Shown here piece after piece: positions 27,374-36,130 of a stretch of DNA of 64,000 bases. The DNA comes from Roseivivax marinus (GTDB lineage: Bacteria > Pseudomonadota > Alphaproteobacteria > Rhodobacterales > Rhodobacteraceae). The translations under genes and the position numbers were made by a program. The notes under the pieces were generated by a model. That model was not told the DNA's origin. It saw nothing but the letters and a program-made list of their open reading frames with translations, and searched no databases. Positions within the stretch are counted from its first letter, which is position 1, and every line of letters starts with the position of its first letter. The stretch spans positions 217,443-281,442 of the forward strand of contig NZ_FOAI01000004.1 in assembly GCF_900109705.1 (NCBI RefSeq), given 5' to 3'.

Positions 27374-28660
27374 TCACTCCTTTGGCGCCGTTTCGCGGCG
27401 CAGATAGTCGATCAGATCGGCGCGGTCCTCCGCGCCGGCGATGCGTTGCATCGGCATCTTGGTGCCGGGAACGTAGTGCGCGGGGCCGATTTCGAACAGC
27501 GCCGAGACGGTCTCGGCGGTCCAGGTGACATCACTGTCGGCCAGCGCGTCGGAATAGGGGTAGTCCGCGATCGCCCCCGCGAGACGGCCGAAAAGACCGG
27601 CCAGCGTCGGCCCGGCCCGGCGCGCCCCGTCGCCGGTCAGCGTGTGGCAGACCGAGCACTTGTGCTTGAACTGCCGCTCGCCGTTCGGGACCGTGGCCGG
27701 GTCGGTGAGGAAGGCCGCATCCGCCGTGCTCATGGCGTCCTGCGCGTCCAGGTCGGCGAGGGGCCAGACGTGCACTGCCGCGTCGAGGCCCGCGGCGTAG
27801 AGGCGCGCGCCGTCGGGTGCGAAATCGAGCGACCAGATGGGGCCGCGGTCGGTGGCGCGAAAGTCGTGCAGCACGCTCCAATCGCCGGTCCGTGCCACGA
27901 GGATGTGGCCCTCGCCGTCGCCAATGACGAGGTGGCTGCCATCCGGCGAAACGGTCAGCGCAAGGATGGGACGGCGTCCGGCGGAGAGGTCGGCGATCTC
28001 GTCACCCGTCGCGGTGTCCAGGACCCTGGCGGTGCCGTCCACGGTGCCGTAGGCCAGCCATGCGCCGTCTGGGGCCAGCGCCATCCGGTTCACGCCGAAG
28101 CCGCCGGTCACGATCTGCCGCGCCTCGGTGCCTGTGGCGGCGTCCCACACCCGCACGGTGCCGTCGGCCGACGCGGTGAGCAGGGTGCGGGCGTCGAGGA
28201 AGGCGACGTCGTTGACCGGGCCGTCATGGCCGTTGAACTCTTGCAGCAACGTGCCGTCTGCCGCGGACCACAGACGCGCCGAGCCGTCCCAGCTGGCCGA
28301 CGCCACGCGTTCGCCCTCGGGCGCCAGCGCCATGACCTTTCCGGCGTGGCCTTCGAGCCGCGCGGAGGGCGCGCCGTCGCGCCACAGGATCACGTCGAAA
28401 TCGTCGGCGGCGGAAGCAAGCCCGCCGCCGGGCAGGAACGCCACCGCGTTCACCGCGGCGTCGTGCCCCTCGAGCCAACGCGGGTCCGCCCCGTTCCAGA
28501 GGCCCACCGAATTGTCGAAACTCGCCGTGGCGACCTGACCGTCGGGGGCGACGGTCACATCCATGACCGGACCGCCGTGCCCCTCGAGCAGGAGCGGGTC
28601 CGCCCCGGCGGCGCCGGCGGCGGACAGGCCCGCCGCCAGCGCCAGAGCCCCGCGGATCAT
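27374..28660 (-). CDS. WD40 beta-propeller fused to cytochrome c, formate dehydrogenase operon
   Basis: This 428-residue protein has a signal peptide (residues 1-20). Residues about 22-305 form six or seven WD40 repeats (recurring GHxxxVxxVAF...DG..LASAS.D...LW). Residues about 320-428 form a class I cytochrome c domain with the haem motif CSVCH (335-339) and a probable axial Met in GTKMPMQ. It should be a periplasmic electron carrier on a propeller scaffold. Its start overlaps the stop of the gamma subunit gene by 4 bp. It may be the electron acceptor or an assembly partner of the periplasmic formate dehydrogenase. This is inferred from the operon, not from a characterised homologue. Confidence 0.85.
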   Translation of the reverse strand: MIRGALALAAGLSAAGAAGADPLLLEGHGGPVMDVTVAPDGQVATASFDNSVGLWNGADPRWLEGHDAAVNAVAFLPGGGLASAADDFDVILWRDGAPSARLEGHAGKVMALAPEGERVASASWDGSARLWSAADGTLLQEFNGHDGPVNDVAFLDARTLLTASADGTVRVWDAATGTEARQIVTGGFGVNRMALAPDGAWLAYGTVDGTARVLDTATGDEIADLSAGRRPILALTVSPDGSHLVIGDGEGHILVARTGDWSVLHDFRATDRGPIWSLDFAPDGARLYAAGLDAAVHVWPLADLDAQDAMSTADAAFLTDPATVPNGERQFKHKCSVCHTLTGDGARRAGPTLAGLFGRLAGAIADYPYSDALADSDVTWTAETVSALFEIGPAHYVPGTKMPMQRIAGAEDRADLIDYLRRETAPKE

Positions 28661-29886
28661 TCCGCCGGCGTGGCCGAGCCAGCCCCGGACTTCTTCGGCG
28701 CGACGTCACCCTTCTTGAGCTTCTTCTCGGCCCAGATCGAGTGGTGCTCGCGGGCCCACTGTTCCTCGACCCAGCCTTTGCCCATGGCGTCCCACGCGCC
28801 CTCCATCCCGATCGAACCGATGTAGATGTGGGCGATGATGATCGCCATCAGGACAAAGCCGACGATGGCGTGCCAAAGCTGCGAATACTGCATCTCGGCC
28901 TGCGGCGAGAGGGCGGTCGGCAGCGGATCGAAGCCGAACCAGCCGGGAACGCCCACGGCGTTGATCTTCTCGAAGGTGGGGGCGAACATCTGAAGTTCGA
29001 AGGGGAACAGCAGCGCTAGGCCCGACGCCGAGATCGACGCCCCGAACACGATCACCGACCAGAAGATCAGCTTCTGTCCGGCATTGAACTTCTTCGCCGG
29101 CGGGTGGCCCTTGGTCAGCAGGCCGCCGCCCTTGAGGATCCAGTTCACGTCGGTCTTGTCGGGCAAGTTGGACCAGACCCACTGCACGAAGATCAGCACC
29201 AGTGCGATCATGAAGGCCCACGAGATGTTGTTGTGGATCCACTTCGAGCCGGTCGCGACAAGGGCAAACGCCTCGTGTCCGAAGGTCGGGATCAGGAACT
29301 TGCGGCCCATGAGCGTGAGCAGACCCGTGATCGCGAGCACGATGAACGAGCCCGCCAACAGCCAGTGGGAGAACCGCTCGATCGAGGTGAAGCGCAGCAT
29401 GACACGCCCGGTCTTGGTGCCGTCGATGCGCACGCGGCCCTTGATGAGGTAGAACAGCGCCAGCGCAGCGATCGTGCCCAGCAGGAGGATGCCGCCCCAG
29501 AAGATCAGCGGCCCCTCGCGGACCTGCCACCACCACATCCCGCGATCCTGGATCAGGATGTCGGTCGCGGGGCCGCGCACCTGGGTCGAGATCTGGTCCT
29601 CGTCGAAGCGGAAGGCCCGCCACAGGTCGGCGCCCGGATCACCGTTCACGCCGTCCAGTATTTCGGTGTCGTATTGCGGCGCCGCGCGGTCGCCAATCAG
29701 TTGCTCCTGGTTGATGTCGCCCTCGGCCAGCCCTTGCTGGCGGCGCATGATGTCCTCGACGGTCTGCTCGCTGGCGAGGGACTCGTCGCCCGAGGGTGGA
29801 TCGACCGCCTGCGCGGCGGCGCTCATGGGCGACAGCGTCGCCGCACCGAGCATCAGGCAGAAGTATAGCGTCAGAGCACGCAGCAT
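28657..29886 (-). CDS. Formate dehydrogenase subunit gamma (cytochrome b556)
   Basis: This 409-residue protein has a signal peptide (residues 1-25), a periplasmic N-terminal extension of about 100 residues, then four to five membrane helices with haem-b ligand histidines (ERFSHWLLA, SKWIHNNI, LWHAIVGFVLMAIIIAHIYIG). It ends in a charged cytoplasmic tail. This is the FdnI/FdoI-type quinone-reducing subunit that anchors the alpha and beta subunits to the inner membrane. The N-terminal extension is longer than in the E. coli subunits but common in this bacterial group. The TPR gene lies 52 bp upstream and the cytochrome gene overlaps its end. Confidence 0.92.
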   Translation of the reverse strand: MLRALTLYFCLMLGAATLSPMSAAAQAVDPPSGDESLASEQTVEDIMRRQQGLAEGDINQEQLIGDRAAPQYDTEILDGVNGDPGADLWRAFRFDEDQISTQVRGPATDILIQDRGMWWWQVREGPLIFWGGILLLGTIAALALFYLIKGRVRIDGTKTGRVMLRFTSIERFSHWLLAGSFIVLAITGLLTLMGRKFLIPTFGHEAFALVATGSKWIHNNISWAFMIALVLIFVQWVWSNLPDKTDVNWILKGGGLLTKGHPPAKKFNAGQKLIFWSVIVFGASISASGLALLFPFELQMFAPTFEKINAVGVPGWFGFDPLPTALSPQAEMQYSQLWHAIVGFVLMAIIIAHIYIGSIGMEGAWDAMGKGWVEEQWAREHHSIWAEKKLKKGDVAPKKSGAGSATPAE

Positions 29887-29938
29887 CTTCGGGTCCCCCC
29901 TTGTTCTTCGTCTTCCATGCCCGGTTGGGGCAAAATCG

Positions 29939-30946
29939 TCAGCTCCGGTCGTCTTCGACCAGGTGGTAGAGGTGCTTGTAGGCCCGCAACGCCTCGGCGG
30001 TGTTGCCCAGCGTCTCGTGGGTTTCCGCGAGCAGCCGGCCGAAGCGGCGGGCCCAGCGGGGAAACGTCAGTTCGGCGGCGATCAGGGCACCCTTCTGCGC
30101 GGCCTCCAGCGCCTCGCCAGACGCGCCTGCCTCGGCGTCGATCAGGGCGCGCTGGTAAAGCAGGTTCAGCTCCGCGCGGCGGTCGCCCTCGGCCTCGGCG
30201 ATCTCGAGGCCTTCGGCGATGTAGGTGCGGGCGCGGTCGGTAGCCTCGGACTGCCGGTGACAGGCTGCGACGGACGCCAGCGCGTGGGGCAGGATCACCC
30301 GGTTCGCCTGCGCCCGTGCGCCGGACAGCGCGCGCATGGCGTGGCTCAGCGCCTCCTGAAGGCGGCCGTCGGCCTCGTAGAGGCGGGCCAGCTCGTGGTG
30401 GACGCGCGGGATCTCGGGGCCGGCGGCGATGGACATCGCGTTCATCAGCGTGTCGGCGGCTTCCTTGACGTGGCGGCTGCGCTCGAGGATGCGGGCCTGC
30501 GCGCAGAGCAGGTCGATGCGCGTCTCCGGCGCCTCCTCGGCGCCGAGTGCGGCAAAGCCGCCCTCGACCGAGGCGCGGGCAAGGTCGCTGCGGCCGCGGG
30601 CAAGGTAGAGATCGGCGAAGATGGCGTGCAGGTCGGCCAGCGGTCCGGCCATGCGCGGGGTCTCGGCCAGGACCTCGAGCGCGCGGGCACCGAAATCGGC
30701 GGCGCCGTCGAGATCGCCGCGCCAGCGGGCCTGCCAGGCGATGGTGCGGGCGGCGAGCGCGGCGCTGGGACCGGGACGCTCGTCCTGGGTGCGCAGGCTC
30801 AGGACCTCGCGGGCGAGGCGCAGGCTCTCGGCGCGATCCTCCCAGCGCATCGCCCAGGCCTTGCGGTTGATGATGCCCGCATGGACCGGCGAGGCGGTCG
30901 GCGCCGTAATTGCGTCCGGGTGCGCTATGGGTCGCGGCGGTTGCAT
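29939..30946 (-). CDS. Tetratricopeptide-like helical repeat protein in formate dehydrogenase operon
   Basis: This 335-residue protein has no signal peptide and is predicted to be almost entirely helical. It has recurring 34-residue helix pairs with TPR spacing (for example LADLHAIFADLYLARGRSDLARASVEGG and PRVHHELARLYEADGRLQEALSHAMRA), rich in Ala, Leu and Arg. Its ATG follows the stop of the 70-residue gene with no gap (TAGATG), indicating coupling. TPR proteins mediate protein-protein contacts, so a cytoplasmic assembly or regulatory role for the enzyme is plausible. No specific family was recognised. Confidence 0.72.
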   Translation of the reverse strand: MQPPRPIAHPDAITAPTASPVHAGIINRKAWAMRWEDRAESLRLAREVLSLRTQDERPGPSAALAARTIAWQARWRGDLDGAADFGARALEVLAETPRMAGPLADLHAIFADLYLARGRSDLARASVEGGFAALGAEEAPETRIDLLCAQARILERSRHVKEAADTLMNAMSIAAGPEIPRVHHELARLYEADGRLQEALSHAMRALSGARAQANRVILPHALASVAACHRQSEATDRARTYIAEGLEIAEAEGDRRAELNLLYQRALIDAEAGASGEALEAAQKGALIAAELTFPRWARRFGRLLAETHETLGNTAEALRAYKHLYHLVEDDRS

Positions 30947-31159
30947 CTAGATCCTTGGGTATCGCCGTCGGAACGGGATCGTGGTTGCGGTCTGGCTCAT
31001 CGACGCATCGTCGTTGGCCGGGGTGGCGAAACGGTCCGCGTGGCGGGCAAGGACCGCGTTCAGATCGTCGGCGACATCGTCAGCGCCGCTTTTCTTCAGG
31101 ACATCGCGCAGGTCTTCCAGGACAGGACGGACCCAGTCGATGCGGTACTTCTCGCTCAT
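30947..31159 (-). CDS. Small hypothetical protein in formate dehydrogenase operon
   Basis: This 70-residue protein (MSEKYRIDWVRPVLEDLRDV...) has a helical, charged N-terminal half and a basic C-terminus (PFRRRYPRI). AAAAGG lies ten bases before the ATG, and the stop abuts the start of the TPR gene, both of which support translation. No signal peptide, metal site or known domain is seen. It lies 179 bp after the beta subunit gene. An 11-bp stem-loop with one mismatch (31278-31302) stands in that gap and may stabilise or attenuate the transcript. Confidence 0.65.
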   Translation of the reverse strand: MSEKYRIDWVRPVLEDLRDVLKKSGADDVADDLNAVLARHADRFATPANDDASMSQTATTIPFRRRYPRI

Positions 31160-31338
31160 CGTACACTTACCTTTTCCGGCCCGCGAGTGTGCAGGCGGTC
31201 AGTCGGGCAGGTCCGGTACGCAGGGTCCGCGCAGGCCCGGGGAAATCCGCCGGTTCCGGGTGCGCGGCCGTTTTGGACCACCCCGCCGAAACGGCGGGAT
31301 GGTTGAAGCGTATCACGTTTCCGCGAGACAGCCAGAGA

Positions 31339-31932
31339 TTAGCCGTCCCGTTGCTCGTACGCGGTGCCCCAGCCCCACGCTCCGCTGCCGAAGCCGCGGG
31401 CCACGACGCGCTCGCGGTAGATGTCGGCGACGTCGTCGCCGTCACCCGCGAGAAGCGCCTTGGTCGAGCACATCTCGGCGCAGATGGGCAGCTTGCCCTC
31501 GGCGATCCGGTTGCGGCCGTACTTCTGGAACTCGATTTCGGACGTGTCCTCTTCGGGGCCGCCGGCGCAGAAGGTGCACTTGTCCATCTTGCCGCGGCTG
31601 CCGAAGTTGCCGGCCTGCGGGTACTGCGGCGCGCCGAAGGGGCAGGCGTAGAAGCAGTAGCCGCAGCCGATGCAGAGGTCCTTGGAGTGCAGGACGATGC
31701 CCTCGGAGGTCTGGTAGAAGCAGTCCACCGGGCAGACGGCCATGCAGGGCGCGTCCGAGCAGTGCATGCAGGCGACCGAGATCGAGCGTTCGCCCGGCTG
31801 GCCGTCTTGGATTGTCACCACGCGGCGGCGGTTGATGCCCCACGGAATCTCGTGCTCGTTCTTGCAGGCGGTGACGCAGGCGTTGCACTCGATGCAGCGT
31901 TCGGCGTCGCAGAGAAATTTTGCGCGTGCCAT
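31339..31932 (-). CDS. fdh3B: Formate dehydrogenase FDH3 subunit beta, 4x[4Fe-4S]
   Basis: This 197-residue ferredoxin-like protein has four cysteine clusters: [40 protein letters not shown] and a split set CTFC...CAEMC. This is the DMSO-reductase-family iron-sulfur subunit pattern. It passes electrons from the alpha subunit's centre to cytochrome b in the gamma subunit. It lacks the C-terminal membrane helix of E. coli FdnH/FdoH and is shorter, as is usual for the FDH3 type. It begins 14 bp after the alpha subunit stop. Confidence 0.93.
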   Translation of the reverse strand: MARAKFLCDAERCIECNACVTACKNEHEIPWGINRRRVVTIQDGQPGERSISVACMHCSDAPCMAVCPVDCFYQTSEGIVLHSKDLCIGCGYCFYACPFGAPQYPQAGNFGSRGKMDKCTFCAGGPEEDTSEIEFQKYGRNRIAEGKLPICAEMCSTKALLAGDGDDVADIYRERVVARGFGSGAWGWGTAYEQRDG

Positions 31933-31946
31933 ATCTCGTTATCTCC

Positions 31947-34900
31947 TCACACGGCCTCGATGCGGCAAAGCGTTGCCTTGGTTTCCTGCATCTGCGTGAC
32001 CGAGTCGTAGCCATAGGTCTGTGCGGTGTTGCAGCTTTCGCCGAGGACGTAGGGATCAGCGCCCTCGGGATATTTCGAGCGCAGGTCCTCGCCCTGCCAG
32101 AAGCCGCCGAAGTGGAACGGCATGAAGGCGACGCCCTCGCCGACCCGCTCGGTGACCATGGCCATCACGTTGACCTTGCCGCCGTTGGGACCGTGGACCC
32201 AGACCATTGCACCGTCACGCACGCCGAGATTGTTGGCGTCGCGCGGGTTGATCTCGATGAACATGTCCTGCTGCAGCTCGGCCAGCCAGGGGTTCGACCG
32301 GGTCTCGTCGCCGCCGCCCTCGTACTCGACCAGACGGCCGGAGGTGAGGGTGATCGGGAAGTCGCCCGAGTAGTCGGTCTCCTGGATCGACCTGTAAAGC
32401 GTCGGCACCCGCCAGAACTGCTTGTCCTCGTAGGTCGGGTAGTCCGCCACCAGGTCGTAGCGCGGCGTGTAGAGCGGCTCGCGGTGCTTCGGCACCGGGT
32501 CGGGGAAGGTCCAGACCACCGCACGCGCCTTGGCGTTGCCGTAGGGTGCGCAGCCGTGCTCGATCGCCACCCGCTGGATGCCGCCCGAAAGGTCGGTCTT
32601 CCAGTTCACGGTGCCGACCTGCTGGTTGTAGTCGCTCTCGATCGGCCCGGTCTGCGACTGTTCGCCGACCGAATTGTCGTTCTGCTGGAACCCGGCCGCG
32701 GCATCGCTTTCGGACGACGAGCTGTCACCTTCTTCCTGTGCCGACTGCCGCGCGACGTTGGCCTGCGGGTCCTCGGACTGGTTGGAGGACTGCGCGTTGC
32801 CCTGGCCCTGTTGCGACTGGTTCGACGCGTTGGACGAGAAGCTCGACGGACGCTCGCCGGAGAAGCCCGCGACCTGCTCGATCATCGTGCGTTCCTCGTC
32901 GGTGAGGTCGCCGGCCCAGCCCAGATCCACCAGCATCTGGTAGGTGAACTCGGGGTAGCCGTCCTCGATCTCCGAACCCACGGGCGCCACGCCCTCGGCA
33001 AGGAGGTTCTCGCCGTTGCGCTCGACGCCGAAGCGGGCGCGGAAGCCCATGCCGCCGTCCTTCACCGGAAGCGAGATGTCGTAGAGGTTCGGCGAGCCGG
33101 GGTGACGCATTTCGGGCGTGCCCCACGACGGCCACGGCAGGCCGTAGTAATCGCCGTCCGCAGGACCGCCCGACGCCCGCAGCGTGGTGCGGTCGAAGGT
33201 GTGCTGGTTCTGCATGTGGTCGCGCATACGCTCGGGCGACTGGCCGGTATAGCCGATCGTCCACATGCCGCGGTTGAACTCGCGGGTGAGGTCCTCGATC
33301 AGCGGCTCGTCGCCGTTGACCTCGATGTTGCGGAAGATGCGGTCCGAGAAACCGAACTTGTCCGCGAAGAGCTTCATGATGACGTGGTCGGCCTTGGACT
33401 CGAAGATCGGGTCCACGACCTTTTCGCGCCACTGGAGCGAGCGGTTCGACGCGGTGACCGAGCCGTAGGTCTCGAACTGCGTGGCCGCCGGCAGAAGATA
33501 GACGCCGTCCTCGCGGTCCTGCATCACCGCCGTCACGGTGGGGTAGGGGTCGATGACCACCAGCAGGTCGAGGCTTTCCATCGCCGTCTTCATCTCGGGC
33601 AGTCGGGTCTGCGAGTTCGGAGCGTGACCCCAGAAGACCATGGCGCGGGTCTTGTGCGGCTGGGTGAGGTTCTCCTCGTCCTCCAGCACGCCGTCGATCC
33701 AGCGCGACACCGGGATGCCGGTCTCGTTGATCATCATGCGGTCGGCGCCGTCCTCGCCGTCGCCTTCCATCACGGCAAAGCGGCCGCGCAGCCACTCCTC
33801 GTCCTCTTCCCAGACCCGCGACCAGTGCGCCCAGGCGCCGTCGGTCAGGCCGTAGTAGCCCGGCAGCGTGTCGGCGAGAACGCCGAGGTCGGTCGCGCCC
33901 TGCACGTTGTCGTGGCCGCGGAAGATGTTCGTGCCGCCACCGGCACGGCCCATGTTCCCCAGCGCGAGTTGCAGGATGCAGTAGGCGCGAGTGTTGTTGT
34001 TGCCGTTGGTGTGCTGGGTCCCGCCCATGCACCAGATCACGGTGCCGGGCTTGTTCTCCGACAGCAGGCGCGCGACGCGCTCGAGCTGGCTGGCCGGTGC
34101 GCCGGTGACGCGCTCGACCTCGTCGGGCGTCCAGTTGGCCACCTCGGCGCGGATCTCGTCCATGCCCCAGACACGGGTGCGGATGAACTCCTGGTCCTCC
34201 CAGCCGTTCTCGAAGATGTGCCACAGGATGCCCCAGACCAGCGCCACGTCGGTGCCGGGCCGGAAGCGGACATACTCGTCGGCGTGCGCCGCGGTGCGCG
34301 TGAAGCGCGGGTCGCAGACGATCAGCGGCGCGTTGTTCTGCTCCTTGCCCTTGAGGACGTGCAGCAGCGAGACAGGGTGCGCCTCGGCGGGGTTGCCGCC
34401 GATGATGAAGATCGCGCGGGAATTGTGGATGTCGTTGTAGGAGTTGGTCATGGCGCCGTAGCCCCACGTGTTCGCAACGCCCGCAACGGTGGTCGAGTGG
34501 CAGATCCGCGCCTGGTGATCCACGTTGTTCGTGCCCCAGTAGGCGGCGAACTTGCGGAAGAGGTAGGCCTGCTCGTTGTTGTGCTTGGCCGAGCCGAGCC
34601 AGTAGACCGAATCCGGCCCGCTCTCGTCACGGATGGACATCATCCGATCGCCGACCTCGTTGATGGCCTCTTCCCACGAGATGCGGACCCATTCGCCGCC
34701 CTCTTTCTTCATGGGATACTTCAGGCGGCGCTCGCCGTGCGTGTGCTCGCGCACCGATGCACCCTTGGCGCAGTGGCTGCCAAGGTTGAACGGGCTGTCC
34801 CAGCCGGGCTCCTGGCCCGTCCAGACGCCGTCCTGCACCTCGGCGATGACCGTGCAGCCCACCGAGCAGTGGGTGCAGACCGATTTCACGGTCTCGGTCG

Positions 34901-35093
34901 CGCCCTCGGCGGCGGTCTGCGCGGTGGCTTTCCGCACGGTGCCGCCGGTCGCGGCGATGGCGGCGAGGCCGCCCACGGCAAGTCCCGACCCGCGCAGGAA
35001 GGCGCGGCGGTCGACGGCCTTGCCGGCGAATTCGGACAGCAGTCCGTTTGTCGGCGTGCGGCGCACGACCCCGTTTGATTTTTTACGAAGCAT
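31947..35093 (-). CDS. Formate dehydrogenase alpha subunit, Tat-exported molybdopterin enzyme
   Basis: This is a 1048-residue catalytic subunit oxidising formate to CO2. The Tat motif DRRAFLRGSG has its arginines at residues 29-30. The N-terminal [4Fe-4S] site is C73-x2-C76-x3-C80 plus C108. The catalytic ligand is Cys198 in HQARICHS, where E. coli FdnG has selenocysteine, so no Sec machinery is needed. Bis-MGD binding domains follow, and the C-terminal molydopterin-binding barrel begins near residue 900. Unusual is a stretch of about 75 residues of Ser/Asn/Gln/Glu-rich low complexity (749-825). GGAGGG precedes the ATG. Whether molybdenum or tungsten is used cannot be decided. Confidence 0.95.
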   Translation of the reverse strand: MLRKKSNGVVRRTPTNGLLSEFAGKAVDRRAFLRGSGLAVGGLAAIAATGGTVRKATAQTAAEGATETVKSVCTHCSVGCTVIAEVQDGVWTGQEPGWDSPFNLGSHCAKGASVREHTHGERRLKYPMKKEGGEWVRISWEEAINEVGDRMMSIRDESGPDSVYWLGSAKHNNEQAYLFRKFAAYWGTNNVDHQARICHSTTVAGVANTWGYGAMTNSYNDIHNSRAIFIIGGNPAEAHPVSLLHVLKGKEQNNAPLIVCDPRFTRTAAHADEYVRFRPGTDVALVWGILWHIFENGWEDQEFIRTRVWGMDEIRAEVANWTPDEVERVTGAPASQLERVARLLSENKPGTVIWCMGGTQHTNGNNNTRAYCILQLALGNMGRAGGGTNIFRGHDNVQGATDLGVLADTLPGYYGLTDGAWAHWSRVWEEDEEWLRGRFAVMEGDGEDGADRMMINETGIPVSRWIDGVLEDEENLTQPHKTRAMVFWGHAPNSQTRLPEMKTAMESLDLLVVIDPYPTVTAVMQDREDGVYLLPAATQFETYGSVTASNRSLQWREKVVDPIFESKADHVIMKLFADKFGFSDRIFRNIEVNGDEPLIEDLTREFNRGMWTIGYTGQSPERMRDHMQNQHTFDRTTLRASGGPADGDYYGLPWPSWGTPEMRHPGSPNLYDISLPVKDGGMGFRARFGVERNGENLLAEGVAPVGSEIEDGYPEFTYQMLVDLGWAGDLTDEERTMIEQVAGFSGERPSSFSSNASNQSQQGQGNAQSSNQSEDPQANVARQSAQEEGDSSSSESDAAAGFQQNDNSVGEQSQTGPIESDYNQQVGTVNWKTDLSGGIQRVAIEHGCAPYGNAKARAVVWTFPDPVPKHREPLYTPRYDLVADYPTYEDKQFWRVPTLYRSIQETDYSGDFPITLTSGRLVEYEGGGDETRSNPWLAELQQDMFIEINPRDANNLGVRDGAMVWVHGPNGGKVNVMAMVTERVGEGVAFMPFHFGGFWQGEDLRSKYPEGADPYVLGESCNTAQTYGYDSVTQMQETKATLCRIEAV

Positions 35094-35186
35094 CGTTCCC
35101 TCCGTAGCTGGCCCCTAGGTTCGGGCGCTGGCTGCCGGTCACCGCGCCTCTTGGAGCGCTTGCCGGCCTGTTGGTCGTGCGTCCGC

Positions 35187-35387
35187 TCAGAAGCGGGCAG
35201 ACGCGAGGTAGGCGCGCGTGTGCGCGGTATCGGCGAGTCCCTTGTGCGGGCCCTGCGGTTCTGCGGCCTCGGCTTCCGAGCCCGGCGCCGCGACGGCGGC
35301 GAGCGCGGCCGCCGGCGCGGCGGTCGTGGCGAGCTTGAGGAAGCTGCGGCGGCCCTCGTCGGCCTTGGAAGCGGTGTCTTTGGACAT
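35187..35387 (-). CDS. Formate-dehydrogenase-associated small Tat-signal protein
   Basis: This 66-residue protein has a twin-arginine signal (GRRSFLKLATTAAPAAALAAVA), leaving only about 30 mature residues (SEAEAAEPQGPHKGLADTAH). Such tiny Tat peptides lie directly before the alpha subunit gene in many FDH3-type operons and are annotated as formate dehydrogenase region Tat targets. Their role is unproven; a part in export or assembly of the enzyme is likely. GGAGGA precedes the ATG at 35387. Longer in-frame starts are not plausible. Confidence 0.85.
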   Translation of the reverse strand: MSKDTASKADEGRRSFLKLATTAAPAAALAAVAAPGSEAEAAEPQGPHKGLADTAHTRAYLASARF

Positions 35388-35521
35388 CGGTCGGTCCTCC
35401 CCTTTACGTTGCTGTGGCGCGGCGCGCGCGCCGGTTCGGCTGGCTACTGGGGCGCACGGTCCTTCCGGTCCGGGCGCGGTCTGGTGTGCATCGCCCCGTG
35501 CGGGGACGACGCCGGGCCGGA

Positions 35522-36130
35522 TCACTCCGGCGACAAGCGGAACGCCTCGCGCTCGATCTCGATGAAGGCGCGCCCGGCCGTGCCGAGCGGCGCGTAGAGA
35601 TCGGCGCCCTTGGCGGATTCGAGGTCGGCGAAGAAATGGCCGGCCCACGGACCCACGTGGCGATTGAAGAAAGTGCGCTGGTCCTCGAGGTCGGACGGCG
35701 CGCCGAAGCGGCCGACGATCAGCGCGCCCATGACCTCCATCAGCGAGGCGATGTTGTCTTCGGGCTCGTAGACCGTCTCGGCCCGCGCGACGCCGCGCGC
35801 ACGCAGGTCGCGGCGCAGCGAGGCGAGCGGTTTTTCGTTGAGAAAACCGGTCAGGTAATAGCTGGCATAGGGTAGCAGCTCGCCGCGCCCTAGGCCGATG
35901 AACAGGCGGTTGAACTCGCGCCGCGCCTCGGCGGCCGAGGTCCGCGCCGCGCGCGCCGCCAACTCGGCCATGGCCTGCCCGAGATCGCTGTCGTCGCCGG
36001 TCAGCCCGGCCGTCTGCTGCAGGATCATCTCGTCGGGCTCGCGCGCGAGCATGACGCCGAGGTAATTGTAGAGGTCGGCTCTCAGCCGATCCTCGGCACC
36101 GATCGAGGCCGCCGTCGCGGACTGTGTCAT
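35522..36130 (-). CDS. TorD/DmsD-family molybdoenzyme chaperone
   Basis: This 202-residue, all-helical protein is of the TorD family. Typical segments are RADLYNYLGVMLAREPD at the start, AEARREFNRLFIGLGRGELLPYASYYLTG in the middle (the family E-x3-LF...P-x-SxY block) and FNRHVGPWAGHFFADLE. It should bind the Tat signal peptide of the alpha subunit and protect the apo-enzyme until cofactor insertion. It starts at 36130, immediately after the DUF3306 stop, in the accessory part of the operon. Confidence 0.88.
   Translation of the reverse strand: MTQSATAASIGAEDRLRADLYNYLGVMLAREPDEMILQQTAGLTGDDSDLGQAMAELAARAARTSAAEARREFNRLFIGLGRGELLPYASYYLTGFLNEKPLASLRRDLRARGVARAETVYEPEDNIASLMEVMGALIVGRFGAPSDLEDQRTFFNRHVGPWAGHFFADLESAKGADLYAPLGTAGRAFIEIEREAFRLSPE

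Noticed and set aside
34490..34510. Selenocysteine codon or SECIS in the formate dehydrogenase alpha gene
   Set aside because: The catalytic position is encoded as cysteine (HQARICHS), so no recoding is needed.
31920..35078. Open frame of 1052 codons opposite the formate dehydrogenase alpha gene
   Set aside because: The minus-strand gene has complete Tat signal, cluster and cofactor motifs; the plus-strand frame has none.
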